From positions 1 through 15,474 of the forward strand of contig WRDC01000021.1 in assembly GCA_009783635.1 (NCBI GenBank): a DNA stretch of 15,474 nt, given 5' to 3'. Shown here piece by piece: positions 1 through 8,001 of this stretch. The position numbers were made by a program, and so were the translations under genes. Source of the DNA: Methanimicrococcus sp. (lineage in GTDB: Archaea; Halobacteriota; Methanosarcinia; Methanosarcinales; Methanosarcinaceae). Position 1 is the stretch's first letter; each line of letters opens with the position of its first letter. The notes beneath the pieces were generated by a model. It had not been told where the DNA came from. It made no database searches and saw only the letters and a program-made list of their open reading frames with translations.

Positions 1-1583
1 AAAACATCATCCAGCGCGTCGCCCAAATCGTAGTATTGCTTCAAAACAGACCCACTGTCAATGATTTCACAGACAGGGGCTTTTACCCAGACATAGTTGG
101 TATCATCAGTGTATTCGAAATATCCCGGTTTGGAAGAGCCGGCATAATCGCCGTCAATCAGCCTCAAGTAAGAGAAACTTCCGCTTTCAAGCACAACATA
201 CCTATCGTCGGCGCCGGACTGAGATAAGACCCCATCAATGGAAATTCTGCTGCCTCCTGCGGCAGTCGCACCTACCGTGCCGCCCGTCACATTGTTATAG
301 ACAGTGACGATTGAATCCCGGGCATGCACACCTTCAACGCCGCCCGTCACGTCGTTGTAAACAGTAACGGTTGAACCGAGAACGGCAGACACTCCTGTTC
401 CGATTCCGGTTACGTCGGCCGTCGCATCATTATAGACGGTGACGGTTGAATTCCATGAATACACACCGCTGTAGCCCGCTGCGTTACTGACTTCGACAGT
501 TGAATTCATGGCTCGCACACCTGCAAAAGAAGGCGCAGTGCTGATAACATTAAATTCGCCGTTGCCTGCCGACAATGCCACGCCGCCATCCATAACATCC
601 AGCGCATTCGTTGTCGAAGATGTCACGTTCAGGTTAAAATCACCGATATCAAAAGTGATGGACTTGTCGGTAATTTCGATGCCTTGGTTATAATCGATAG
701 AGACCAGAAGCTTGATGGTTTGACCATCCAAAACATCATCTAGAGCGTCGGTCAAATCGTTGTATTGCTTCAAAACGGATACAGTATCAACGTCAACGAT
801 TTCACAGATGGCCCGCAGCCAGATGGAGTTGTAACCATCGGTATATTCGATATAGCCCGATTTGGAAGAGCCGGCATAATCTCCATCGTTTTTCACTTTG
901 TACGGTCCACCAAGAGAGAGATATGCGGTGCCGTCATCCACGTTGACGGTACCGTTAATCGTGACCTCTCCACCGCCCGAGACACTCGCGCCGATGTCGT
1001 ATACGGTCACATCGCCGTCCACGAAGACCTGACCGGCATATAACACCACACCTATGCCTTTACCCGTCAAGTTGCCGAGAACGTAGAGAGTTGCGGTGTT
1101 CACATTCACGACGTCAGAGCTGATGTTTTCAGAGTATACGTTGGTCACTGTGGCTTCAGCTCCGTATTTTATGAGCACGCTGGACCAACCGCCGGAGCCG
1201 AAGATATTGAATTCGCCGCTGAGATTGTGGACCAAAGAGAGATTACCGCCGCTTGTACCGTCAACCACCAGAACGGTCTCGTTGCCTCTGACGTTCAGGA
1301 TAAAGACGTCCACATCAAAGGTGATGTTCTGAGTGATGTCCGGAAGGCCGGTGACTGCATCATAATCGATGTCGGCCAGAAGTTTGATGGTATCTTCATC
1401 TTGGATGACCGCCATCGCGGCTTCGAAGTCTTGCCAAGTGGAAACTTCGTGAACAGTCGCCGCGCCTGCCGGCGCCGCGAACCCCAATAAAAGTGTTATT
1501 GCCAGCATCGCCGCTATGATAAGCGGTATCCTTTTCTTTAAATTTGTTCGGCTCATTGCATTTGATGTCATGCTTATAATCAT
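1..1583 (-). CDS. Surface-protein paralog A: secreted modular beta-helix-like protein, C-terminus outside the window
   Basis: The minus-strand frame is open from an ATG at 1583 to the window edge, giving 527 residues with no stop; I translated it codon by codon. Residues 1-42 are a signal peptide: a basic NLKKR, a hydrophobic core, then a cleavage region ending AGA. Two complete modules follow (about 43-259 and 260-504) and a third begins near Cys505. Each module opens with a DALDDV-x-DG-x-TIKLL-type motif and closes with DGDYAGSSK(S/P)GY(I/F)EYTD and a Trp-Val/Leu-(K/R)-A-x-C segment. In between are short V/T/G/N-rich rungs (for example TVTVYNDVTGG repeated), as expected of a right-handed beta-helix. 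It is the only paralog here with at least three modules, and the poly-Asn linker and membrane anchor seen in B-E would lie beyond the edge. The N-terminus differs from the MNKSKVPT of B-E, but the start is aligned by the shared GGGTTA-type leader just before the ATG. Function is unknown; an adhesin-like role is inference. Confidence 0.85.
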   Translation of the reverse strand, partial: MIISMTSNAMSRTNLKKRIPLIIAAMLAITLLLGFAAPAGAATVHEVSTWQDFEAAMAVIQDEDTIKLLADIDYDAVTGLPDITQNITFDVDVFILNVRGNETVLVVDGTSGGNLSLVHNLSGEFNIFGSGGWSSVLIKYGAEATVTNVYSENISSDVVNVNTATLYVLGNLTGKGIGVVLYAGQVFVDGDVTVYDIGASVSGGGEVTINGTVNVDDGTAYLSLGGPYKVKNDGDYAGSSKSGYIEYTDGYNSIWLRAICEIVDVDTVSVLKQYNDLTDALDDVLDGQTIKLLVSIDYNQGIEITDKSITFDIGDFNLNVTSSTTNALDVMDGGVALSAGNGEFNVISTAPSFAGVRAMNSTVEVSNAAGYSGVYSWNSTVTVYNDATADVTGIGTGVSAVLGSTVTVYNDVTGGVEGVHARDSIVTVYNNVTGGTVGATAAGGSRISIDGVLSQSGADDRYVVLESGSFSYLRLIDGDYAGSSKPGYFEYTDDTNYVWVKAPVCEIIDSGSVLKQYYDLGDALDDV

Positions 1584-1703
1584 TCCGTAACCCTGTCACT
1601 GCTTCTTTGTCTCTCCGGTCATCCGTTTTTCCATTTTCAAAAAACCGTTTTTATGTCTGCTTTTAAAATAATCCGGACTCTGCGATAGGTTATTACAACA
1701 TTA

Positions 1704-1711
1704 TTATATAA
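1704..1711 (-). promoter_or_regulatory. TATA box of paralog A
   Basis: The sequence is TTATATAA, a perfect archaeal TATA element, conserved at the same relative place in all five paralogs. It lies 121 bp upstream of the ATG at 1583, so transcription should begin near 1681 and leave a leader of roughly 100 nt. Confidence 0.6.
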
Positions 1712-1931
1712 GACGATTGTGATGAAAATAATTGTCAGATAAAAAGTTCATTTTCAAAAAATCATTTAAAATAAATGTAACAAAATGAGAATAATAAAAT
1801 GAGTGAAATAAATCCGAAAAAATCAAAAGAAGAAGAGACGCTTGATGGAAAGGATTTATTTTCAAGCGCCGCAGATTTACATTTTTACGTTCTTACGTTC
1901 AATACCGGAGCCGTCTTTTTCGCGGCCTTCC

Positions 1932-2022
1932 AAAAAAAAAATCATTTAAATGAAAGCCGGACGGGCCGGAATCATTTAAATGATTGTCGCCGGCACGCAT
2001 TCCTGTCGGGAACCCGTGCCGG
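1932..2022 (-). terminator. Terminator cassette downstream of paralog B (copy 1)
   Basis: A hairpin at 1990-2022 pairs CCGGCACGCATTCC with a near-complementary arm across a TGTC loop, with two or so mismatches. Beyond it on the minus strand come AATCATTTAAATGATT (1970-1985, a perfect 16-bp palindrome), GC-rich ccggacgggccgg, a second palindrome TCATTTAAATGA (1942-1953), and a run of ten T on the coding strand (1941-1932). It starts 67 nt after the stop of gene B. Archaeal termination relies on the T-run; the conserved hairpin may protect the 3' end. Confidence 0.65.
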
Positions 2023-2088
2023 ATTTCTTTGATTTGCCGGATTTTTTTATTTGAGAGCGAAGTCCTGACTTTCGGATTATTTTCCGAA

Positions 2089-3807
2089 TCATTTCTGTAT
2101 CTTCTTCCGGTTCATGTAGAACCACACGGCTGCAACCAACACCAACAGCGACAGAATAATCCAAAGCCATGTCCAGGACTTGCCGGCGTTTTGCTTATCA
2201 TCGTCTTTAAGGTCGTCGTCCGCCTCTGTATCCTGTTCATTGTTGTTGTTATTGTTGTTGTTATTGTTATTGTTGTTGTCAGTGACCTGCCGGCCGCCAT
2301 CCTGACCGCTCGGGTCTCGGATTGACGCTTGTCCGAATCCGTTTCCGTTGTTGTTGCCACTGCCTCCCGCTTTCACGAAAACCAAGCTGCAATCCTCGAT
2401 ATCGCTGTATTTGAAATAGCCCTTCTCGATGGATTTGTAATCTCCGGGCGCGTTCTGTTCACCGCCGACGATGATATAAACGCCGTCAGAAATGATGGAG
2501 CCGTCCACGTAAACGGTGCCGCCGCTGGCCTCTACACCAATGACTTCCCGAGAAATACCGGGCGACCGTAACATGGGTCTTTCATCAACAACACCTTCAC
2601 TCCGAACATTGCCGAACACTTTGACGGTTGCGTCACCAACGGCGAGCACGCCGACGCCGTTAGAACCACCAATCGCAACAGTGCTCGCCTCAGCAATGCT
2701 CGCAGCAACGGGCACAGCCTCCATGGGACGGGACGCAAACTTGTACTCAACTTCGTCCACCTCGACATACGCCCCACTTTCAGCATACACGCCGTAACCA
2801 TAACCGCAGGCGTTGATGACCTTGAACATTCCGTTACCTTCCAGCTGCACACTGCCACCGGTTTCCCCGTTAACTTCCAGCGCAGCGCCGGCTTGAGTTA
2901 AGTCCCACGGATTCACAATCAGGTCATAGTCTTTGAGATCAAAGGTGATGTTCCGGCCGATATAGATACCGCGCTTATAATCTATATCTTGCAACAGCTG
3001 AATGGTTTCACCATCTTCCACGTCATCCAGCGCGTCGGCCAAATCGTTGTAATATTCGTCCGTTTCCACGATTTTGCAGATAGCCTTCAGCCAAACGTTG
3101 CCGATACCCGCCGTATATTGGATATAGCCCGGTTTGGAAGAGCCGGCATAATCACCATCGTCTTTCGACAGAACAGTCCCACCATCAATGATATATGAGC
3201 CAGACGCATTGAGGTTGCCTTCAACAGTGACATTACCACCAGCGGCTAACTCTATACCGTTGTTAGACCCCCACAAACTGCCGAGAACGGTGAGATTACT
3301 GTCGTTCACATACACGACTGTGGTATTGCTGCCGTAGGCGTATGCGTTGGTCACTGTGGCTTCAGAGCCGACGCTCACACGCACGCTGTAAGAATCTGAG
3401 CCGTAGCTGATGATATTCAATTCACCGCCAAGAGTGTCGTTCAAAATGAGCTTCCCGCCGTGAGCAACGACCAACACGCCTGCACCTGTGCCTGCGATAT
3501 CACTGTCGATTTGTAGAATATATTCGCCAACGTCAAAAGTGATGGTTATTCCATTAATAGCGATATTATCCGTGCCCATATAGTAATAAATATCATCCAG
3601 CAACTTGATTGTATCGCCGTCTGCAATGACAGCCCACGCACCTGCGAATTCGTCCCATGTGGAAACTTCATAGACCATCGGGCTTGGCGCCACCGCCGGC
3701 GCCGCAAAACCTAATAAAAGTGTCACTGTCAGGACAGCCGCTATGACAAGCGGTATCCTTTTCTTTAAATTCATTTGATTCATTGTTGGTACTTTACTTT
3801 TGTTCAT
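2089..3807 (-). CDS. Surface-protein paralog B: two beta-helix-like modules, poly-Asn linker, membrane anchor
   Basis: 572 residues. I start at the ATG at 3807 (MNKSKVPT) because B, C, D and E share this start and its GGGGTTATAGGA leader; a longer frame back to 3906 is open here but is closed by a stop in C. The signal peptide covers 1-40 (basic NLKKR, hydrophobic core, AVA cleavage motif). Module 1 spans about 45-243 and module 2 about 244-480. Module 2 opens CKIVETDEYYNDLADALDD and module 1 closes DDGDYAGSSKPGYIQYT. After a GGSGNNNGNGFGQASIRDPS linker comes a run of 13 Asn (511-523), an acidic stretch (524-538), a transmembrane helix (about 546-564) and the basic tail MNRKKIQK. The topology is an extracellular domain held by a C-terminal helix. 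There is no LPXTG or PGF sorting motif. Module 2 carries an Ala/Val-rich insert (about 362-390) absent from C and E. Function is not recognised; probably cell-surface adhesion or shielding. Confidence 0.88.
   Translation of the reverse strand: MNKSKVPTMNQMNLKKRIPLVIAAVLTVTLLLGFAAPAVAPSPMVYEVSTWDEFAGAWAVIADGDTIKLLDDIYYYMGTDNIAINGITITFDVGEYILQIDSDIAGTGAGVLVVAHGGKLILNDTLGGELNIISYGSDSYSVRVSVGSEATVTNAYAYGSNTTVVYVNDSNLTVLGSLWGSNNGIELAAGGNVTVEGNLNASGSYIIDGGTVLSKDDGDYAGSSKPGYIQYTAGIGNVWLKAICKIVETDEYYNDLADALDDVEDGETIQLLQDIDYKRGIYIGRNITFDLKDYDLIVNPWDLTQAGAALEVNGETGGSVQLEGNGMFKVINACGYGYGVYAESGAYVEVDEVEYKFASRPMEAVPVAASIAEASTVAIGGSNGVGVLAVGDATVKVFGNVRSEGVVDERPMLRSPGISREVIGVEASGGTVYVDGSIISDGVYIIVGGEQNAPGDYKSIEKGYFKYSDIEDCSLVFVKAGGSGNNNGNGFGQASIRDPSGQDGGRQVTDNNNNNNNNNNNNNEQDTEADDDLKDDDKQNAGKSWTWLWIILSLLVLVAAVWFYMNRKKIQK
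2236..2274 (-). repeat. AAC/AAT trinucleotide tract, 13 Asn codons (paralog B)
   Basis: An uninterrupted run of AAC and AAT codons (GTT/ATT on the plus strand) encodes 13 Asn between TD and EQDTE. It lies in the linker just outside the membrane anchor. The tracts in C, D and E have 9, 23 and 13 codons, so length varies while the flanks stay conserved, which points to slippage. Confidence 0.9.
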
Positions 3808-3956
3808 TCCTATAACCCCAAAATTTGTTTGTTTTTTTGTTTGCCGGTCATTCGTTTTTTTATTACCAAAAAGCCGTTTTACAGACGTTTTTATGGCCGC
3901 TTTCATGGTCGTTTTTAAAGTAATTTAGTTTATCCAATCTGACTACTATGACATTA

Positions 3957-3964
3957 TTATATAA
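3957..3964 (-). promoter_or_regulatory. TATA box of paralog B
   Basis: TTATATAA lies 150 bp upstream of the ATG at 3807, in the conserved context ATCGTC-TTATATAATAATG on the minus strand. The predicted start of transcription is near 3934, giving a leader of about 125 nt. Confidence 0.6.
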
Positions 3965-4148
3965 GACGATTTTGATTAAAATAATTGCAAAAGAAAAGAT
4001 TCATTTTCAAAAAATCATTTAAAAACAAATGTAACAAAATGGGAAGAATAAAAACTCAAAAGAAAACGAAACGCTTTATGAAAAGAATTTATTTCTAAGC
4101 GCGGCGGACTTACGTTTAATACCGGAGCCGTCTTTTTCACGGTCATCC

Positions 4149-4238
4149 AAAAAAAAATCATTTAAATGAAAGCCGGACGGGCCGGAATCATTTAAATGAT
4201 TGTCGCCGGCACGCGTTCCTGTCGGGAACCCGTGCCGG
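4149..4238 (-). terminator. Terminator cassette downstream of paralog C (copy 2)
   Basis: The hairpin lies at 4206-4238: arms CCGGCACGCGTTCC and GGGAACCCGTGCCGG around a TGTC loop, with a single mismatch in 14 pairs. It is followed on the minus strand by palindromes AATCATTTAAATGATT (4186-4201) and TCATTTAAATGA (4158-4169), then nine T (4157-4149). It lies about 65 nt after the stop of gene C. Confidence 0.65.
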
Positions 4239-4303
4239 ATTTCTTTGATTCGTCTGATTTTTTATTTGAGAGTGAAGTCCTCACTTCCGGATTATTTTCC
4301 GAA

Positions 4304-6025
4304 TCATTTCTGTATCTTTTTCCGGTTCATGTAGAGCCACACGGCCGCAACCAACGCCAACAGCAAAAGAATAATCCAAAGCCATGTCCATGACTTGCCG
4401 GCGTTTTGCGTATCATCGTCTTCAGGGTTGTTGTCTGTCTCTGTGTCCTGTCCGTTGTTGTTGTTGTTGTTATTGTTGTTGCTGTCAGTGACCTGCCGGC
4501 CGGCATCCTGACTGCTCTGGTCTCGGATTGACGCATTGCCGAAGCCGTTGCCGTTGCCGTTGCCGCCGCCTCCTGCGGAATCTTTCACATAAACAAAGCT
4601 GTAACCATCACTATATTCGAAATAGCCCGGAATAAGAGAGGGTGTTCTGTAATCTCCGGACGCTTTCTGTTCCTCACCGACGCTGATATAAACGCCATCA
4701 GGTAGGATGGTAATGGTGCCTTCAACCACAACGAAGCCACCGTCATCAGCCTCTACGCCAACGCCGTCACTATAAACATGGCCATTCACCCAGACGCGTG
4801 TGTCGTCACCAACAGCGCGCACACCGGCACCATCAAAAGGAATATTATCAACAGGACCGGGACCGGGGCTCCTCACCCCAACACTGATCTCCTCAACAGC
4901 GGGCACAGAATCGATAAAAAAATTCCCACCCTCGCACTCAACTTCGTTCACCGTGACATTCGCCCCATTATAAGCATACACTCCGTAACCGGAACCGTAG
5001 GCGTTGATGACCTTGAATATTCCTTTACCTTCCAGAATCACACTGCTGCCAACTTCCCCGCCAACTTCCAGCGCAGCGCCGCTTGGAGTCTCCCACGGAC
5101 CCCGACATGTTACAGTCAGGTTATAGATGTCGAGATCAAAGATGATGTTCCGGTCGATATGGATACCGCGCTTATAATCTATATCTTTCAACAGCTGGAT
5201 GGTTTCACCATCTTCCGCTTCATCCAGCGCGTCGGCCAAATCATTGTAATATTCACCCGTTTCCATGATTTTACAGATAGCCCTCAGCCAAACGTAGTTG
5301 CCGGTACCATGCGTATATTCGATATAGCCCGGTTCGGAAGAGCCGACATAATAGCCATCACCTTTCGACAAAGGCGTCCAATCGTCATTGATATATATGC
5401 TATGCTCGCCGGCGTTGAAGTTGCCTTCAACATAGACCTTACTGCTGTCTGATACCTCTATACCTTTGTCAGTCCCATCCAAACTGCCGAGAACGTAGAG
5501 AGTACTGCTGTTGTACAAGCGCGCGACTGTGGTACTGCCGCTGTAGGCGTATGCGTTGGTCACCGTGGCTACAGCTCCGTCCGCGAGATACACACTGGTA
5601 GAACAGGAGCCACCCGCCATGACATTGAGTTCACCGCCGGGAACGTATGTCAAAGAGAGCTTCCCGCCATTAACAACCTCCAACGCGCTTTCACTTATGG
5701 CATAAGTTGTGATCCATAGAGTATATTCGTCGACGTCAAAGGTGATGTCCATTCCCGAAATAGAGAGATTTGAATAGGAAATATCATCCAGCAACTTGAT
5801 TGTGTCGCCGTCTGTGATGTTAGCCCAAGCGTCACCAAAGTCATCATATTGATCATACACGCTGCCGCCTCTGATAATTTCACAGACGGGGTCAGCGGGT
5901 GCCGGCGCCACAGCCGGCGCCGCAAAACCTAATAAAAGTGTCACTGTCAGGACAGCCGCTATGACAAACGGTATTCTCTTCTTTAAATTCATTTGATTCA
6001 TTGTCGGTACTTTACTTTTGTTCAT
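4304..6025 (-). CDS. Surface-protein paralog C: two beta-helix-like modules, poly-Asn linker, membrane anchor
   Basis: 573 residues from the ATG at 6025 (MNKSKVPT). In this gene a TGA in frame just upstream rules out a longer start and so fixes the start for the family. The signal peptide covers 1-40 (AVA). The mature N-terminus begins PAPADPVCEIIRGGS, shared with E, so the first module starts with a Cys-Glu-Ile boundary motif, unlike B. Module 1 contains DGDTIKLLDDISY and a GGSCSTSVYL segment. Module 2 begins at CKIMETGEYYNDLADALDE and holds DGAGVRAVGDDTRVWVNG-like rungs close to those of E. The linker has nine Asn (516-524), the shortest tract in the array, then an acidic patch, a helix (about 547-565) and MNRKKIQK. 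The module 2 similarity to E and the tail similarity to D suggest mosaic exchange between paralogs. Function is unknown; cell-surface exposure is inferred from the topology. Confidence 0.88.
   Translation of the reverse strand: MNKSKVPTMNQMNLKKRIPFVIAAVLTVTLLLGFAAPAVAPAPADPVCEIIRGGSVYDQYDDFGDAWANITDGDTIKLLDDISYSNLSISGMDITFDVDEYTLWITTYAISESALEVVNGGKLSLTYVPGGELNVMAGGSCSTSVYLADGAVATVTNAYAYSGSTTVARLYNSSTLYVLGSLDGTDKGIEVSDSSKVYVEGNFNAGEHSIYINDDWTPLSKGDGYYVGSSEPGYIEYTHGTGNYVWLRAICKIMETGEYYNDLADALDEAEDGETIQLLKDIDYKRGIHIDRNIIFDLDIYNLTVTCRGPWETPSGAALEVGGEVGSSVILEGKGIFKVINAYGSGYGVYAYNGANVTVNEVECEGGNFFIDSVPAVEEISVGVRSPGPGPVDNIPFDGAGVRAVGDDTRVWVNGHVYSDGVGVEADDGGFVVVEGTITILPDGVYISVGEEQKASGDYRTPSLIPGYFEYSDGYSFVYVKDSAGGGGNGNGNGFGNASIRDQSSQDAGRQVTDSNNNNNNNNNGQDTETDNNPEDDDTQNAGKSWTWLWIILLLLALVAAVWLYMNRKKIQK
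4454..4480 (-). repeat. AAC/AAT trinucleotide tract, 9 Asn codons (paralog C)
   Basis: The tract is nine codons, almost all AAC with one AAT, between DS and GQDTE. It is the shortest of the four tracts in the array. Confidence 0.88.
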
Positions 6026-6172
6026 TCCTATAACCCCATCATTTGTTTGTTTTTTTGTTTGCCGGTCATTCGTTTTTTCATTATCAAAAAGCCGTTTTAT
6101 AGATGTTTTTATGGCCGCTCTTATGGCCGTTTTTAAAGTAATTCAAATTATTCAATTATTACTACGACATTA

Positions 6173-6180
6173 TTATATAA
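6173..6180 (-). promoter_or_regulatory. TATA box of paralog C
   Basis: TTATATAA lies 148 bp upstream of the ATG at 6025, in the same context as in A and B. The predicted transcript start is near 6150. Confidence 0.6.
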
Positions 6181-6335
6181 GACGATTGTGACAAAAAATA
6201 ATGGCAAAAGAAAAGATTCATTTTCAAAAAATCATTTAAAAAAAATGTAACAAAATGGGAAGAATAAAACAAATAAAACAACTCAAAAGAAAACGAAACG
6301 CTTTATGAAAAGGATTTATTTTCAAGTGCCGCGGA

Positions 6336-6376
6336 CTTACATTCTTACATTCTTACGTTCTTACGTTCTTACGTTC
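6336..6376. repeat. Five tandem copies of CTTAC(A/G)TT
   Basis: Two CTTACATT units are followed by three CTTACGTT units and a trailing C, 41 bp in all. The corresponding place in the B/A spacer has about two units and the other spacers have about one or none, so copy number changes between duplicates. It sits between the terminator of D and the promoter of C; no function is evident. Confidence 0.85.
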
Positions 6377-6408
6377 AATTGACTGAGTCGTCTTTTTCAC
6401 GGCCCGCC

Positions 6409-6498
6409 AAAAAAAAATCATTTAAATGAAAGCCGGGCGGGCCGGAATCATTTAAATGATTGTCGCCGGCACACGTTCCTGTCGGGAACCCGTGCCGG
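6409..6498 (-). terminator. Terminator cassette downstream of paralog D (copy 3)
   Basis: The hairpin at 6466-6498 has the arms of copy 2 with one further change (CCGGCACACGTTCC). It is followed by AATCATTTAAATGATT (6446-6461), TCATTTAAATGA (6418-6429) and nine T on the minus strand (6417-6409). It starts about 70 nt after the stop of gene D. Confidence 0.65.
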
Positions 6499-6569
6499 AT
6501 TTCTTTGATTCGTCAGATTTTTTTATTTTATTTGAGAGCGAAGTCCTTACTTCCGGATTATTTTCCGAA

Positions 6570-7652
6570 TCATTTCTGTATCTTCTTCCGGTTCATGTAG
6601 AGCCACACGGCCGCAACCAACGCCAACAGCAACAGAAGAATCCAAAGCCATGTCCATGACTTGCCGGCGTTTTGCGTATCATCGTCTTCAGGGTTGTTGT
6701 CTGTCTCTGTGTCTTGTCCGTTGTTGTTGTTATTATTATTGTTATTGTTGTTGTTATTGTTATTGTTATTGTTATTGTTATTGTTGTTGCTGTCAGCGAC
6801 CTGCCGGCCGGCATCCTGATCGCTCGGGTCTCGAATTGACGCTTGTCCGAATCCGCTGCCGCGGCTGCCGTTGCCGCCTTCCATTTTCACCCAAACAAAG
6901 CAGTCGTCCTCCATGTATTCAAGATAGCCCGATTTGGAGGAAGGAACATGATTGTCACCGATATCATAAGATGAACCGTTGATAAGGAGATATGCATTAT
7001 CCCCGTCGCCAACGACGCCGTCAACCGTGACTGTTCCCCCATTGGAAACTATTATGCCGCAGTTAGTGAAGTTTCCGCTCCATCCGGTCACGTTGCCTTT
7101 CACCACGACATTGCTGTTGGAGACATTCACACCAACCCAACCGGCCGTCACGTTGCCGGAAACGACGAGAGAACCGCCGCCTTCGACTTTAGCAGCAATG
7201 CAGTTGCTATCACTGTTTTTATGGATTACGTTGCTCACCTCAGCTATGCCGCCGCTGAATACCCACACGCTGGTAGTACAGCCGCCGGTGCCGATGGCAT
7301 TGAATTCGCCGGTGCCGTTCAATGTGAAACTGCCGTTGCTAACATCTAGAACAGTAACGTTACTGGTGACGTTTATAACAAAACTGCCAACGTCAAAGGT
7401 GATGTTCATATCTGAAATATGGATGGTACCGGTTGTGTCGCGGTTAATATCATTCTGAAACACGACGGTATCACCGTCTGAAAGGTTACCCAGAGCGTTG
7501 CTGAAGGATGTATTATCAAAAACGTAATGTTCAGTCGGGCTTGCCGCCGCAAAACCTAATAAAAGTGTTACTGTCAGGACAGCCGCTATGACAAGCGGTA
7601 TCCTTTTCTTTAAATTCATTTGATCCATTGTTGGTACTTTACTTTTGTTCAT
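6570..7652 (-). CDS. Surface-protein paralog D: short one-module form with the longest poly-Asn linker
   Basis: 360 residues from the ATG at 7652 (MNKSKVPT); an open extension to 7715 is not conserved in C and is rejected. The signal peptide covers about 1-37. There is one beta-helix-like module (about 38-260), opening near DGDTVVFQNDI and closing DNHVPSSKSGYLEYMEDD. It is rich in V/N/G rungs and very dense in N-x-S/T sequons (NTS, NLS, NIT, NVT, NGS, NGT, NFT and others), suggesting heavy N-glycosylation if exported. The linker holds 23 Asn (289-311), then GQDTETDNNPEDDD, a helix (about 334-352) and MNRKKIQK. The signal peptide, linker and anchor are nearly identical to those of B and C, while the module has diverged strongly. 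Either it has lost its second module or it is an ancestral single-module form. Function is unknown. Confidence 0.87.
   Translation of the reverse strand: MNKSKVPTMDQMNLKKRIPLVIAAVLTVTLLLGFAAASPTEHYVFDNTSFSNALGNLSDGDTVVFQNDINRDTTGTIHISDMNITFDVGSFVINVTSNVTVLDVSNGSFTLNGTGEFNAIGTGGCTTSVWVFSGGIAEVSNVIHKNSDSNCIAAKVEGGGSLVVSGNVTAGWVGVNVSNSNVVVKGNVTGWSGNFTNCGIIVSNGGTVTVDGVVGDGDNAYLLINGSSYDIGDNHVPSSKSGYLEYMEDDCFVWVKMEGGNGSRGSGFGQASIRDPSDQDAGRQVADSNNNNNNNNNNNNNNNNNNNNNNNGQDTETDNNPEDDDTQNAGKSWTWLWILLLLLALVAAVWLYMNRKKIQK
6720..6788 (-). repeat. AAC/AAT trinucleotide tract, 23 Asn codons (paralog D)
   Basis: The tract is 69 bp of AAC and AAT codons, partly in strict alternation (AATAAC units), coding 23 consecutive Asn. 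It is the longest of the four tracts and contains an internal six-base periodicity as expected from slippage. Confidence 0.92.
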
Positions 7653-7804
7653 TCCTATAAACCCCAAAATTTGTTTGTTTTTTTGTTTGCCGATTATTCG
7701 TTTTTTCATTATCAAAAGACCGTTTTACAGATGTTTTTATGGCCGCTCTTATAGCTGTTTTTAAAGTAATTCAGATGAGCCGATTTAATTATTATGATAT
7801 TATG

Positions 7805-7812
7805 CTATATAA
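7805..7812 (-). promoter_or_regulatory. TATA box of paralog D
   Basis: On the minus strand the element reads TTATATAG, 153 bp upstream of the ATG at 7652. It aligns with the TATA boxes of the other four paralogs, so transcription should start near 7782. Confidence 0.55.
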
Positions 7813-8001
7813 GATAATGTGAAAAAACAATTGCTAAAGAAGTTTTATTCTCAAAAAAACATTTAAAATAAATATAACAAAATGAGAAAAATAAAATTAA
7901 CTCAAAAGAAAACGAAACGCTTTATGAGAATGAGAAGGATGTATTTCTAAGCGCGGCGGACATATGTTCAATAACCTGCGCCTTCTTTTTCACGGCCATC
8001 C

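Larger units (their letters stand above)
1584..2088 (-). repeat. Spacer between paralogs B and A: promoter and terminator cassettes
   Basis: This 505-bp spacer holds no credible gene. Read on the minus strand it contains the terminator cassette of gene B (about 1932-2088), a variable middle part with two CTTACGTT-like units near 1885-1900, an A/T-rich block with a TGTAACAAAATGAGAA core (about 1776-1791), a TATA box, and a leader of about 100 nt for gene A. The same blocks recur in the same order in the spacers at 3808-4303, 6026-6569, 7653-8170 and, in part, 9908-10198. The leader of gene A is the most diverged, matching its diverged N-terminus. Confidence 0.75.
3808..4303 (-). repeat. Spacer between paralogs C and B: promoter and terminator cassettes
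   Basis: The spacer is 496 bp without a gene. It carries the terminator cassette of C, an A/T-rich block with TGTAACAAAATGGGAAGAA (about 4030-4048), the TATA box and a conserved leader of about 125 nt before the start of B. Its leader, including the T-rich stretch near 3826-3840 and a gtttttat-ggccgctt stretch near 3887-3902, is nearly the same as the leaders of C, D and E although none is translated consistently. Confidence 0.75.
6026..6569 (-). repeat. Spacer between paralogs D and C: promoter and terminator cassettes plus an 8-bp tandem array
   Basis: At 544 bp this is the longest of the spacers and holds no gene. In order on the minus strand it has the terminator cassette of D, a tandem CTTACGTT array (6336-6376), the A/T-rich block with TGTAACAAAATGGGAAGAA (about 6245-6263), a TATA box and the conserved leader of C. 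The tandem array accounts for part of its extra length. Confidence 0.75.

Noticed and set aside
3808..3906. N-terminal extension of paralog B beginning MKAAIKTSVKRLFG
   Set aside because: The frame is open in B but is interrupted by a stop in C and not kept in D or E; the shared MNKSKVPT start gives a normal signal peptide.
4778..5452. Plus-strand 224-residue open frame opposite paralog C
   Set aside because: It is antisense to a clear coding frame; its length comes from the restricted V/T/G codon use of the repeats, and it has no ribosome site or recognisable domain.
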